The notes beneath the pieces are model-generated. The model saw only the letters and a list, made by a program, of their open reading frames with translations, did not search any database and was not told where the DNA came from. A program made the position numbers and the translations under genes. Shown here piece by piece: positions 17,232 through 26,243 of a DNA stretch of 64,000 nt (within the stretch, counting starts at the first letter, position 1; each line of letters starts with the position of its first letter). The DNA comes from JAUPVL01 sp964512085 (GTDB lineage Bacteria > Patescibacteriota > Saccharimonadia > CAILAD01 > BJGX01). The stretch lies in contig CAZEIU010000001.1 in NCBI GenBank assembly GCA_964512085.1, forward strand, positions 1 to 64,000, in the 5' to 3' direction.

Positions 17232-19285
17232 TAAACCTCTATTACTACAGGTAAGACAATAGGGTTTCGCTTAGTCACTTTGTAAAGCAAATTGCTAAGC
17301 TCATCGCGCATTCGTGCCTTTACTGCTGGTGAATTTGGTGGTGTTTTGGGGTTACGACGAGCAAAGATGTTTTTGACAATTGCTCTAGACTTATTCATAA
17401 GCTCTTCATTGTCTTTAACATATATAAAGCCTCTCGAGATAATGTCTGGGCTAGTTACCAACTTACCAGTTTTGCGATTCACGGTAGCAATTACCGTAAA
17501 TATGCCATCGCTAGCCATCGCCAAACGATCTTTAAGCACAATCTCTTGTACATCGCCTATACCACTACCATCTATTAGCACCGAGCCAGTTTGTACGATT
17601 GGTCCTAGCTTGACCTCACCGTCTTTGGCCTCTAGTGTTTGACCGTTTTCGATTACAAACACATTCTCTGGCTTAACCACGCCGCTACGCTTGGCAATCT
17701 CGGAGTTGTGCACCATATGATGAACTTCACCGTGAATTGGTAAGTAGTATTTAGGTCGAACCAACTCTATCATTTCTTTAACTTCTTCATAGTAAGCATG
17801 CCCCGAGGTGTGCATAATACCTAAATCATCAAAATCTTTGGTGGCTTCTTGGTAAACATACGGCCCCCATCTAAAGATATCGTCTACCATACCCCATACC
17901 GATTTCTCATTACCAGGTATAATTGAGCTCGATAGCACTACTACATCTGAAGGCTTGAGTTTTACATCTTTGTGTTCGCCCTGCCCCATCCGTACTAAGC
18001 CAGAGTTCTCTTCGCCTTGGTGTCCGGTAGTAAGTACGGCTACTTCACCATCTTGATACTTACTAACATCGGCTGATTTTATCAAAACTCCAGGTGGAAC
18101 TTTGACGTAGCCGAGCTTTACAGCTATCTCCATATTAGATATAAGACTACGGCCAGCAAGAGCTAACTTACGTTTGGCTTTGTGGGCAGCATCAACAAAC
18201 ACCTGAATACGATCTACTTGTGAGGCAAAAGAACTAATGATTACTCTCTTATTGTAATTACGTACAAATATTTCGTCGAGAGTTTTAATAATTTCTTTCT
18301 CTGATGGACTATTGCCCACTTTTTCACAACTAGTGCTATCACACATCAGCATTAACACACCTTCGTCGCCAAGCTCTTTGAGTCGAGTCTTGTTACTAGG
18401 CTTGCCCGAAAGTGGGTCGTCATCAAATCGCCAATCACCAGTATTTACAATTGTGCCTACTGGAGTTTTTATAGCAATACTACATGCGTCTGGTATAGAG
18501 TGAGTAATTCGAATAAATTCTACCTGAAAAACTCCTAGCTGAATCTTTTCGCCAGAGTCTTGGTTGACGGTGCGAATTTCGGGCTTAAATGGTAGCTTGT
18601 ATTCTTCTAGTTGTCGCTCTATAAATTTGGTAGTAAAGTTTGCAGCGTATATTGGTGCTGGTAGTTTAGGCAAAATAAAAGGTATGCCTCCTACATGATC
18701 CATGTGGGCGTGAGTTATAAGGTGAGCTCTAATTTTGTCTTTGCGTTCCTCTAAGTAGTGTGTGTCTGGAATAATATAGTCTATTCCGGGCATGTCTGGG
18801 CCAGGAAACATAAAGCCAAGGTCCATAACTATAATGTCGTTTTCGTATTCTAACGCCATCATGTTTTTACCAATCTTATCTAGACCACCAAGCGGAATAA
18901 TCTTGAGCTTACCGGCATCGGCTTTGCTCATACCTACTTTTTGCGGTTTTGGCTTAAAGCTGTTGCCGTTGCTGTTTTCATTAAAGCTTCCTTCAGAAAA
19001 CACTGCTGGCCCTCGGTCGTAACGACGACGCATAGCGTGAGGGTTACTGCCTCTGTGGCCACCACCCTGTCGATTCTTGTTATTAGCACCCTGTTTATTA
19101 TTATTGTTGTAGCTTTTTTTATTGGGTTGCTGTTGATTGCTGTTAGGCTTTTGTTGCGACTGAGCACTTTTATTGGCGCTTTGATTAGTGTTTTGGTTGG
19201 CAGCTCGAGCTGGTTTGGCCTCTCTACCACTCAAGTCTTGAGCGGTTAGAGGGCGGCTATTTAATGATTTTTTGTTTGAATCCAT
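17231..19285 (-). CDS. rnj: Ribonuclease J
   Basis: 684 aa. A disordered Asn/Gln/Ser-rich N-terminal extension of about 120 residues precedes the metallo-beta-lactamase core with THAHMDHVGG (about residue 195, zinc ligands) and NTGDWRFDDDP, the beta-CASP region (SCEKVGNSPSE), the SGHAYYEEV motif and the C-terminal domain. RNase J does 5'-3' exo- and endonucleolytic RNA decay and is likely a main mRNA-turnover enzyme here. The long extension is unusual. AAAGGAG lies about 13 nt before the ATG. Confidence 0.95.
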   Translation of the reverse strand: MDSNKKSLNSRPLTAQDLSGREAKPARAANQNTNQSANKSAQSQQKPNSNQQQPNKKSYNNNNKQGANNKNRQGGGHRGSNPHAMRRRYDRGPAVFSEGSFNENSNGNSFKPKPQKVGMSKADAGKLKIIPLGGLDKIGKNMMALEYENDIIVMDLGFMFPGPDMPGIDYIIPDTHYLEERKDKIRAHLITHAHMDHVGGIPFILPKLPAPIYAANFTTKFIERQLEEYKLPFKPEIRTVNQDSGEKIQLGVFQVEFIRITHSIPDACSIAIKTPVGTIVNTGDWRFDDDPLSGKPSNKTRLKELGDEGVLMLMCDSTSCEKVGNSPSEKEIIKTLDEIFVRNYNKRVIISSFASQVDRIQVFVDAAHKAKRKLALAGRSLISNMEIAVKLGYVKVPPGVLIKSADVSKYQDGEVAVLTTGHQGEENSGLVRMGQGEHKDVKLKPSDVVVLSSSIIPGNEKSVWGMVDDIFRWGPYVYQEATKDFDDLGIMHTSGHAYYEEVKEMIELVRPKYYLPIHGEVHHMVHNSEIAKRSGVVKPENVFVIENGQTLEAKDGEVKLGPIVQTGSVLIDGSGIGDVQEIVLKDRLAMASDGIFTVIATVNRKTGKLVTSPDIISRGFIYVKDNEELMNKSRAIVKNIFARRNPKTPPNSPAVKARMRDELSNLLYKVTKRNPIVLPVVIEV

Positions 19286-19408
19286 CTTTTGGATTTTTCT
19301 CCTTTACTTGTGCTATTATTTAGCACTTTTAATTATTAGTTATGACGTTTGTCATTCCAGCTATAGTCGAGTAATTTTCAACTACAATTGAAATAACAAA
19401 CTTAAAGT

Positions 19409-19978
19409 TTATAGCTGTTTTAAGATAGTCGGGATCTTTGAGAAGTCTTCGAGCAATGTTTTGCGCATTCCCCCGTTATAGAGAGCTGCAGCCGGATGAT
19501 AAAGTGGCAAAAAGACCAACTTAGATCTTTTATAAACTTTTCCGTGGGCTTCGCTTATCTTAAGTTCTGGCAAAAACACATTCATGCTGTGTCGGCCGAG
19601 AAAAACTATCAGTTTGGGCTGGATAATTTTGATTTGAGCCAAAAGGTACGGCAAGCACACCTCTATCTCTTTGGCATTGGGGTCTCGATTGTCGGGTGGT
19701 CTAAACTTAACGATATTCGTCACAAAAACGTCATCGCGACGCAATTCAATACTTTCAAGCATTTCGTCGAGAAACTTACCGCTAGCCCCTACAAATGGTC
19801 TACCCAGTTTGTCTTCTTGAGCACCTGGTGCTTCACCAATAAACATCAATTGTGAATCTGGGTCTCCATCGCCCGGTACTGGGTTGAGACAACTTTTAGC
19901 GATTTCTAAACCGCAATCGCGAGAAATAATACTCTCTGCAATTTCGTCTAGTTTTTTCTGCTTTTCTTCTGTTGTCAT
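19409..19978 (-). CDS. Family-4-type uracil-DNA glycosylase with incomplete Fe-S ligands
   Basis: 189 aa from MTTEEKQKKL; a GGGGTG ribosome site favours this start over the longer reading. Motif 1 is GEAPGAQED, motif 2 is LYHPAAAL, and the GRPFVGASGKFLD segment is typical. It removes uracil from DNA. Of the four cysteines that hold the 4Fe-4S cluster in the family, two appear lost: CxxC reads SRDC and KCRPP reads KFRPP, while C22 and the later ICxxx-position Cys (EVCLPYL) remain. See findings. Confidence 0.88.
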   Translation of the reverse strand: MTTEEKQKKLDEIAESIISRDCGLEIAKSCLNPVPGDGDPDSQLMFIGEAPGAQEDKLGRPFVGASGKFLDEMLESIELRRDDVFVTNIVKFRPPDNRDPNAKEIEVCLPYLLAQIKIIQPKLIVFLGRHSMNVFLPELKISEAHGKVYKRSKLVFLPLYHPAAALYNGGMRKTLLEDFSKIPTILKQL

Positions 19979-20030
19979 ATTCACCCCAGTGACGCCGACC
20001 AATTTTGTATCAGCGCGGCTGGAATGTCGA

Positions 20031-22172
20031 CTATTTATCAGCGAGTTTCTTAGATAAATTCAATCTACCTTTTTCGTCTATTTCAGTAAGTTTAACTCTA
20101 AATTCATCGCCCTCATGGGTAACGTCGTTAATGTTTTTAACATGTTCATCAGAGAACTGGCTAATATGCACCAGCCCTTCTTTACCTGGTAATATCTCTA
20201 CAAAAGCTCCAAAATCCATCACTCTTACCACTCTACCGTTGTAGGTTTTGCCTACTTCGGCCTCGGCAGTAATAGATTCTATCCAATCTTTGGCGGCTTT
20301 GGCCTTAGCTTCGTCTTCTGAATATATCAAAACCAATCCTGAATCTTCAATATCAATTTCTACTCCAGTTTCGGCTGTGATTTTTTGTATCATCTCGCCA
20401 CCTTTACCAATAACTTCTCTAATCTTTTCTGGGTTAATCGTAAGTTTGGTAATTCTTGGGGCGTATTGACTAACTTCGGCTCGGGGTTTGTCGATAATTT
20501 CTAGCATTTTACTCAAAATATGTTCTCTACCATCTTTGGCTTGAGCCAGAGCGTCCGACATAATTGAAGACGAAATGCCTTTTACTTTAATGTCCATTTG
20601 CAATGCGGTAATACCTTTTTGAGTACCAGCTACTTTAAAATCCATATCGCCCGCAAAATCTTCGGCATCTTGAATATCGGTAAGAATGACGTATTTTTTA
20701 GGATTGTCGTGATCAATCATTAAGCCCATAGCTACACCAGACACCGGTGCGGCAATTGGCACTCCAGCATCCATTAAGCTCATGGTGCTACCACAAACCG
20801 AAGCCATAGAGGTAGAACCAGCACTACTAAGCATTTCGCTAACTAATCTAATGGTGTATGGAAATTCTTCTACCTCTGGAATAACTGGCACGAGAGCTTT
20901 TTCGGCCAAATAGCCGTGTCCTACTTCGCGTCTACCAGTAGATCTAACTGGTCGAGCTTCGCCAGTACTAAAGGGCGGAAAATTGTAATGATGCATGTAT
21001 CGTTTGGTAGTATCTTGCTCCATGGTATCAATAAGCTGAGCATCTGATACCGACCCAAGCGTAGTAACTGTAAGACCTTGAGTAGTACCCCGCGTAAACA
21101 CTGCCGAGCCATGGGTGCGAGGCAAAATACCTACGCCACCAGATATAGGTCGCACTTCTGTTAGTTTACGGTTGTCGGGTCGTTTACCTTCCTCTAATAC
21201 TGCTCTACGAATTTCATTATCGATTAGTTTTTCAAAAGCAAATTTTAGTTCGCTGTGACTATATCGTGTTTTGTCGTCGTCTTCGACGTCTTCAGGTAGA
21301 GTACCTAGCTCGAGTAATACTTTTTCTTCAAGTTCGGCAATCGCTTCGTGTCGAGATTGTTTGTTCTCGTGGCGAATTCGCTCTCCAAGATCTTTTTGTA
21401 ACAGTTCTTTTACGGCACTGTAAGCTTCTTCATTTGGAGTAAATAGTTCGTACTCCATAGTTTTTACTTGAGCTTTTTTTACTAACTCTTGCTGTAGTTT
21501 TATAACTGGTTGCCAGCTTTTAACAGCTAGTTCGAGCCCTTTTACTACCTCGTCTTCGCTTACTTCGTGCGCAGCGGCTTCGACCATCATAATAGCGTCG
21601 CTTGTACCGGCTACCGTGAGATTGAGATCGCTATTCTCTTGTTCGCTTACAGTTGGGTTAACTACTAGTTTACCATCAATTTTGCCTATTCTAGCCGCAG
21701 CTACTGGGCCATCAAAAGGCGCGCCAGTAAGCATTAAGGCCGAACTTGCTGCAATTACGGCTATTGTATCTGGCTCGTGGCTCAAATCGGCACTTAGTAC
21801 CGTAATCATTATCTGTACATCGTTTCTAAACCCTTTTGGAAACAATGGTCTTATAGGTCTATCAATAAGTCGGCTATTTAAAATTGCCTGATCGCTAGGA
21901 CGACCCTCGCGTTTCATAAATCTGCTACCAGATATTTTACCACTAGCATACATTCGCTCTTCGTAATCTATGAGTAACGGAAAGAAGTCAGAATCTGGTT
22001 TGGCTTGAGGTGCTACTACGGCAGTAGCAAGTAATACTGTATCACCATAACGAACTGTTACGGCCCCGTCGGCCCTAAAGGCCAACAAACCTGTTTCTAA
22101 TATAAGTTTTTTACCTGCAAACTCGGTTTCGAGTTTAATGTGTTTACCCCCAAAAGGATGAACTATCTTCAT
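20031..22172 (-). CDS. pnp: Polynucleotide phosphorylase
   Basis: 713 aa: two RNase PH domains (1-220 and about 310-540, with GERMYASGKISGSRFMKREG), a helical linker, a KH domain (ITKLTINPEKIREVIGKGGE) and an S1 domain (GKTYNGRVVRVMDFGAFVEI). It degrades RNA from the 3' end using phosphate. A TATAAA box 3-6 nt before the ATG suggests a leaderless or very short leader. Downstream of rpsO, the usual order. Confidence 0.97.
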   Translation of the reverse strand: MKIVHPFGGKHIKLETEFAGKKLILETGLLAFRADGAVTVRYGDTVLLATAVVAPQAKPDSDFFPLLIDYEERMYASGKISGSRFMKREGRPSDQAILNSRLIDRPIRPLFPKGFRNDVQIMITVLSADLSHEPDTIAVIAASSALMLTGAPFDGPVAAARIGKIDGKLVVNPTVSEQENSDLNLTVAGTSDAIMMVEAAAHEVSEDEVVKGLELAVKSWQPVIKLQQELVKKAQVKTMEYELFTPNEEAYSAVKELLQKDLGERIRHENKQSRHEAIAELEEKVLLELGTLPEDVEDDDKTRYSHSELKFAFEKLIDNEIRRAVLEEGKRPDNRKLTEVRPISGGVGILPRTHGSAVFTRGTTQGLTVTTLGSVSDAQLIDTMEQDTTKRYMHHYNFPPFSTGEARPVRSTGRREVGHGYLAEKALVPVIPEVEEFPYTIRLVSEMLSSAGSTSMASVCGSTMSLMDAGVPIAAPVSGVAMGLMIDHDNPKKYVILTDIQDAEDFAGDMDFKVAGTQKGITALQMDIKVKGISSSIMSDALAQAKDGREHILSKMLEIIDKPRAEVSQYAPRITKLTINPEKIREVIGKGGEMIQKITAETGVEIDIEDSGLVLIYSEDEAKAKAAKDWIESITAEAEVGKTYNGRVVRVMDFGAFVEILPGKEGLVHISQFSDEHVKNINDVTHEGDEFRVKLTEIDEKGRLNLSKKLADK

Positions 22173-22231
22173 ATAAGTTTATATCTTTCTATATTTGTAA
22201 CATATCATTTGATTGATAAGAGAGTTCATTG

Positions 22232-22264
22232 ATCAAATTTATTATGCTTTTATAATAATTTGAT
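22232..22264. repeat. Long AT-rich inverted repeat between rpsO and pnp
   Basis: ATCAAATTTATTAT and ATAATAATTTGAT form a 13-bp stem with one bulge around a 6-nt loop. No U-tract follows on either side, so it looks like an RNA processing or stability element rather than a terminator. In many bacteria the rpsO-pnp spacer is an RNase III site; this is an inference by position. Confidence 0.5.
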
Positions 22265-22345
22265 AAAACAACTCTACCACCAACCATCAATGTATATTTA
22301 CATTATTCAATATTTTAACGATACATTAAATACTTTTGTAAGAAC

Positions 22346-22612
22346 TTAACGACGAAGTTTGAGTTTTTTGATAACTGCTTCGTAACGTTTAGGGTCTTTC
22401 TTGTTTAAGTAATCGAGCAAACGACGACGTTTACTTACCATAGCTAGTAGCCCTCTACGGCTATGATTGTCTTTTTTGTGCTCTTTGAGGTGACCAGTAA
22501 GTTCGTTTATTTTTTCGGTAAACAAAGCTATCTGCACTTCTGCAGATCCGGTGTCTTTCTTGTGAAGACTATGTTTGGTTATTACTTTTTTCTTATGTGT
22601 AGTAGTTAACAT
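22346..22612 (-). CDS. rpsO: 30S ribosomal protein uS15
   Basis: 88 aa, full length. Motifs: HKKDTGSAEVQIALFTEKIN, HSRRGLLAMVSKRRRLLDYL. It binds the three-way junction of 16S rRNA. A very strong TTAGGAGG ribosome site precedes the ATG. Between truB and pnp. Confidence 0.97.
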   Translation of the reverse strand: MLTTTHKKKVITKHSLHKKDTGSAEVQIALFTEKINELTGHLKEHKKDNHSRRGLLAMVSKRRRLLDYLNKKDPKRYEAVIKKLKLRR

Positions 22613-22644
22613 ATTGCCTCCTAATACTAGCAGATTTTGTCATA

Positions 22645-23274
22645 TTAATCAAGTTTTATTGCATCTTTTAGGTTATAGTCGCCTATTTTGGTGCGTACAA
22701 TTTTTGTACAATAAGCACCAGTACCTAAGTATTTACCAATATCTTCGGCCAAACTCCTTATATAAGTACCCGAGCTAACATCTGCGCTAAGAGACACTTT
22801 TGGGTATTTATAGTCTTTTAGTTCTAGATTGTAAATATTCACATTTCTAGGCTCAATAACTACTTTTTGGCCTTCGCGTGCCGATTTGTAAGCTCTTTTG
22901 CCATCTATTTTTATAGCACTATATTGTGGTGGAGTCTGTGAAATTTTACCTACAAACTTTTTTAGTGCTTCTTCTATCTGTTTTTTCGTTGGCTCAATGC
23001 TTGATACAGTAGTTTTTTCTCCTTCGACATCACCTGTAGTGCTGTTTTCGCCAAGACTAATATCAAACTCATAGGTTTTATCGAGTTTTAAAAACTCATC
23101 GCTTTTTTTTGTATATTCCTTACCCACCAAGACTATTAAAAGGCCTTCAGCTTGTGGATCGAGCGTACCGGCATGGCCAACTTTTTTAATGCCGCTAATC
23201 CGGCGCACTTGCGCCACCATACTAAAGCTACTGCGTCCTCGTGGTTTGTTTATGAGTTGTATTCCTGGTTTCAT
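22645..23274 (-). CDS. truB: tRNA pseudouridine-55 synthase TruB
   Basis: 209 aa, shorter than the usual ~300 because the C-terminal PUA domain is absent. Catalytic Asp39 lies in GHAGTLDPQAEGLL; the YSAIKIDGKRAYKSAR and SSGTYIRSLAEDIG motifs are intact. It makes pseudouridine 55 in the T loop of tRNAs. Next to rpsO and pnp as in many genomes. Confidence 0.93.
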   Translation of the reverse strand: MKPGIQLINKPRGRSSFSMVAQVRRISGIKKVGHAGTLDPQAEGLLIVLVGKEYTKKSDEFLKLDKTYEFDISLGENSTTGDVEGEKTTVSSIEPTKKQIEEALKKFVGKISQTPPQYSAIKIDGKRAYKSAREGQKVVIEPRNVNIYNLELKDYKYPKVSLSADVSSGTYIRSLAEDIGKYLGTGAYCTKIVRTKIGDYNLKDAIKLD

Positions 23275-23343
23275 CTACTGCTAAAATTACTATCTTTTAA
23301 TAAACTTAGTAATAGCTCCAACTTTACTGGTTGGAGAATATTT

Positions 23344-23718
23344 TTAGATATCGTTTGAGCTACTATCCCACGCAAATGCCTTGGGGTCTTTTAGCTCATG
23401 ATGTGTAGGTTCGACTTCTTCATCGGTAAGGCTAAGAACATGTTCTAGCTGTTCAAATGGGACTTCATCGCGATGAAAAGCCAGATAGTGCACGCAAAGA
23501 GAGTTTGTTTTGGTAGTAAGGCCACAAACGAAGTGATCATAATTATCACTGGGCACACCACATTTACAAAAATGTACACCACGAAAGGCGTACTCACTAG
23601 GTATAGAGTCGCGCCAAGCGGCGGCCATACGGCGTGTGTAGATATCAATAACAGGTTCCGCCGATGCATCACCTGTTGGTTCTATCATCAATACACAGTT
23701 CGAGCTTAGATCGATCAT
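23344..23718 (-). CDS. Small Cys/His-rich hypothetical protein (124 aa)
   Basis: The centre is rich in possible metal ligands (HFCKCGVPSDNYDHF, CGLTTKTNSLCVHYLAFHR), spaced like a zinc-binding unit; the ends are acidic. GAGAGGGAG lies 9 nt before the ATG. The C..C-x-x-x-x-x-H pattern recalls the microproteins at 33.5-33.9 kb. Likely an accessory gene with its own promoter. No family recognised. Confidence 0.65.
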   Translation of the reverse strand: MIDLSSNCVLMIEPTGDASAEPVIDIYTRRMAAAWRDSIPSEYAFRGVHFCKCGVPSDNYDHFVCGLTTKTNSLCVHYLAFHRDEVPFEQLEHVLSLTDEEVEPTHHELKDPKAFAWDSSSNDI

Positions 23719-23870
23719 CTAGCTTCACTCCCTCTCTTGAAGTTACAATTACCACAGGCAGTGGCAAATCAACTATATAATACCACTTTATTGAATATTA
23801 TTCAAGATATTTGAGTACTAAAAAGATTTTATTTCGCCGTCTAAAAACCGGCCTTTAAAATTGCCAATGG

Positions 23871-24893
23871 CTATTTTTCCGGGCGTGGATTTTTGAACTT
23901 TTTTAGGCTCTTCTTATCCTCGAATTCTTTGGCTTCGCTACTAGTTTCGTCTTCTAAAACTTCTTGTTTGATTATTTCTTGAGATTTATTCTCTACCAAA
24001 CCTTCTTGCGAAAGCTCGATGCCTTGTTTTTTGAGTTTTTCGGCTACTGTCTCGGTTTTTTGAGAGTTTTTTTCAAAAACATTAGCTTTGGGCTTATTTA
24101 TCTCTCTCTTGTTTGTGTGGTTTTGCGAGTTGTTGTTGTGAGTAAATAATGTTTGCACTATCTCTTGTTGCTTAGCACCGGCGCTCATCATTTGAGCAGC
24201 AATAGTTAAACTTTTGGCAGTTGTATTAGGTCCGGTAAACCCTTGTGTGGCACCCATTATACCGGCTAGCAATGCCGTAGCCACATGGTAGTCAATCATA
24301 CCTTGAGCAACTGATTCAATAACACCCACAAGCATTTCACAAACACTACCGGCTTGAGATTCTACATAATTTACGCTTCCATACAGCTCATTGCTTCGGT
24401 GAGAGTCGATATTAATAAGATGTAATCCATCGAAAATAGTTGGGTTTTCTTCTAAGATTGAGTCGATTTTTGATATTTGGCTTACACCAAGAACAATCAC
24501 CAAGTCAAACTTATAAGCTCCATAGTCAAAAGTTGCATCATCGGCAGTAAAGTTACCAGCAAATGGCGAAACTATAACTTCTAAGTTGTCTTCATTTACC
24601 TCATAACGTAATTTATCTACTTCTACCTTGCTAGTGTCGAGGCGAACAATAAAATCACGTATGCCTGTTAGATCGCGGCTAATAACTTTGGTATCGAGTA
24701 TCTTAGCTACTTTGGGTAGCTCTCCTGTAGCAATGGCACTTACATTTTTGCCAGCCCGTTTAAGTATTAACTCTAAAGCGACCATGGCACTTAGCTGGTC
24801 GTTATTTAGCTGCTTACCACTTACTAGTAAGATGTGGCTGGCTTGCTTTATTAGCTCTACAGCTTGTTGTTTTGGGGTTAATTCTTGGTTCAT
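23871..24893 (-). CDS. DHH-superfamily phosphoesterase-like protein lacking the DHH motif
   Basis: About 340 aa. The fold pattern of NrnA-type DHH proteins is recognisable (ASHILLVSGKQLNNDQLSAM, LINIDSHRSN, GIMGATQGFTGPNTTAKSL), but residues that normally bind the metals are replaced: the first motif lacks its Asp pair and DHH reads DSHR. A 100-residue charged C-terminal tail is disordered. It is probably non-catalytic or altered in activity. The start is ambiguous between TTG at 24899 and ATG at 24893. Confidence 0.75.
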   Translation of the reverse strand: MNQELTPKQQAVELIKQASHILLVSGKQLNNDQLSAMVALELILKRAGKNVSAIATGELPKVAKILDTKVISRDLTGIRDFIVRLDTSKVEVDKLRYEVNEDNLEVIVSPFAGNFTADDATFDYGAYKFDLVIVLGVSQISKIDSILEENPTIFDGLHLINIDSHRSNELYGSVNYVESQAGSVCEMLVGVIESVAQGMIDYHVATALLAGIMGATQGFTGPNTTAKSLTIAAQMMSAGAKQQEIVQTLFTHNNNSQNHTNKREINKPKANVFEKNSQKTETVAEKLKKQGIELSQEGLVENKSQEIIKQEVLEDETSSEAKEFEDKKSLKKFKNPRPEK

Positions 24894-25002
24894 TGGCAAA
24901 AATTTATTATCAATGCAGTATTATACCAAAACAAAACGCTTATGTCAATACTATGTAGTACTTACCAAAACCTACAATAGTAATAAACTTTGGTAAATCC
25001 CC

Positions 25003-25021
25003 CACTGCCATTTAGGCAGTG
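25003..25021. repeat. Hairpin downstream of tRNA-Lys
   Basis: Perfect 7-bp stem CACTGCC/GGCAGTG with a 5-nt loop, 17 nt beyond the tRNA 3' end. No U-tract on the minus strand, so possibly a 3'-processing barrier. Confidence 0.5.
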
Positions 25022-25037
25022 AGAGAATATGTATTTG

Positions 25038-25110
25038 TGCCCCCGGTGGGATTCGAACCCACGATCTTCGGATTAAAAGTCCGCTGCCTTGCCTACTTGG
25101 CTACAGGGGC
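25038..25110 (-). tRNA. tRNA-Lys (anticodon UUU)
   Basis: 73 nt. Acceptor stem GCCCCTG/CGGGGGC, D arm GCC..GGC, anticodon loop CTTTTAA giving UUU, T arm GTGGG-TTCGAAT-CCCAC, discriminator A. CCA is not encoded. The first anticodon-stem pair is a G-A mismatch. It is the only tRNA seen in the window. Confidence 0.93.
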
Positions 25111-25155
25111 GAGTGCTCGTTTATAAGCCACGAGCTAGGCTAGTATTAAATGAAA

Positions 25156-25527
25156 TTAGATGGTATCGTTATCGTGATTTCTTAGCATTACAGAGCCCGA
25201 CCATAGCATCAGCCCAAAGCCCAGAATCATGCACAAAATCGCACCAATCCAATTGTTAAGAGTTATGAGCACGTATGCTGCCGTCCATCCAAAGGCCGCA
25301 GAAACCATCAGCGCACTACCAAGTATTTCGTTGGAGCTACTGTGGTAGTAGTCATAAAAACCAAACACAAGCAATCCGATGAACAGAATTGAAATTCCGA
25401 TCAAACAGACTATTGCAGCCATACTATCAGTAATATTCACATCGTTGGCAAAACTGCTATCAGCAGCTAGACCAACCGAAAAAATTAGTACAACAGTACC
25501 TGCAACAAACAATACGAATGACCGCAC
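25156..25527 (-). CDS. Four-helix small membrane protein
   Basis: 123 aa, GTG start 6 nt after AGGAG. Four hydrophobic helices (about 4-24, 37-60, 66-90, 93-113) and short loops; no known motif. The leader upstream (25528-25625) is rich in hairpins: an 11-bp arm pair CCCTACCAAAG/TTTTTGGTGGGG and a GACAAC/GTTGTC hairpin just before the ribosome site. Accessory-type gene. Confidence 0.7.
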   Translation of the reverse strand: MRSFVLFVAGTVVLIFSVGLAADSSFANDVNITDSMAAIVCLIGISILFIGLLVFGFYDYYHSSSNEILGSALMVSAAFGWTAAYVLITLNNWIGAILCMILGFGLMLWSGSVMLRNHDNDTI

Positions 25528-25673
25528 TTGGGTCTCCTGGGTGCTGGCGACAACCTGATGTTGTCACCCCACCAAAAAACATAGTTTCAAATATATTCTT
25601 TGGTAGGGGCTCAAAAAAACTTGAGCCAATAGGAATTTGGAGGCATTCCTACAGCCTTGTTAAATGTTAAAAA

Positions 25674-26114
25674 TTAGCTAGTCAAAATTTTTGCATCTTG
25701 CCAGGAAAGATCGTCCCAGCTAGCATCAAAGTTACCCACAAAGGTAGGCTTATGCCACTCCCAGACAACATCGAACTCGTCGTCTTTGGCAAGCGCCTTG
25801 AGTCTAGCAAATGCAAACTCAGTAGCTACATCAACATTATCTTTTGGAGTAAAATGAAAAATTCTTAAAACCTTATCTCGCGTATCGGGCTCGCAATGTG
25901 CAGAGAAATTTATTACTTCATCTACAATGCGCCCTTGGGTATCAAAACGAATACTCATACTCCAACTTGAGTACCAGCCATCCCACGTAACCTCTACCCT
26001 CATAAACTCTGGGTAGTCATCAGGAATCCCTAGCGTCTCAAGGTAATTGTCTATTGAGATATCTTCGGGTATGCCAACACTGTCTCGCAAGACTTCAATG
26101 AACTTTTCGAACAT
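25674..26114 (-). CDS. Hypothetical protein behind structured leader RNA B
   Basis: 146 aa from MFEKFIEVL; GGAGGAG lies 6 nt upstream, and longer readings run through the structured leader. Acidic, mixed alpha/beta, Trp-rich (VTWDGWYSSWSMSIRFD, DVVWEWHKPTFVGNFDASW). No recognised family. Its 5' region is RNA B, which itself follows tmRNA by 6 nt, so tmRNA, RNA B and this gene may come from one transcript. A hairpin (GGCTCAA/TTGAGCC at 25599-25616) follows the gene. Confidence 0.6.
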   Translation of the reverse strand: MFEKFIEVLRDSVGIPEDISIDNYLETLGIPDDYPEFMRVEVTWDGWYSSWSMSIRFDTQGRIVDEVINFSAHCEPDTRDKVLRIFHFTPKDNVDVATEFAFARLKALAKDDEFDVVWEWHKPTFVGNFDASWDDLSWQDAKILTS

Positions 26115-26130
26115 TTCATCTCCTCCGTTC

Positions 26131-26238
26131 AAGGTGCGATTCGGGAAATCTTCCCAACAAAAACTTTCGAATACCATTTTTATTCAAACTTTTTTGTTGA
26201 GATCCTTAAGGACCTCAAATAATGAGGCCCCTAAGGGG
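26131..26238 (-). ncRNA. Structured leader RNA B
   Basis: Read on the minus strand: CCCC-TTA-GGGG; CCTCA/TGAGG; TCCTTAAGGA; the constant TCTCAACAAAA; a long arm pair TTTGAATA/TATTCGAAA extended outside by CAACAAAAA/TTTTTGTTG; then GGGAA-GAT-TTCCC and GCACC. The same order of elements occurs in RNA A with compensating base changes. It ends 19 nt before the ribosome site of the 25674 gene, so it is a candidate cis-regulatory RNA. Confidence 0.7.
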
Positions 26239-26243
26239 TTTTG

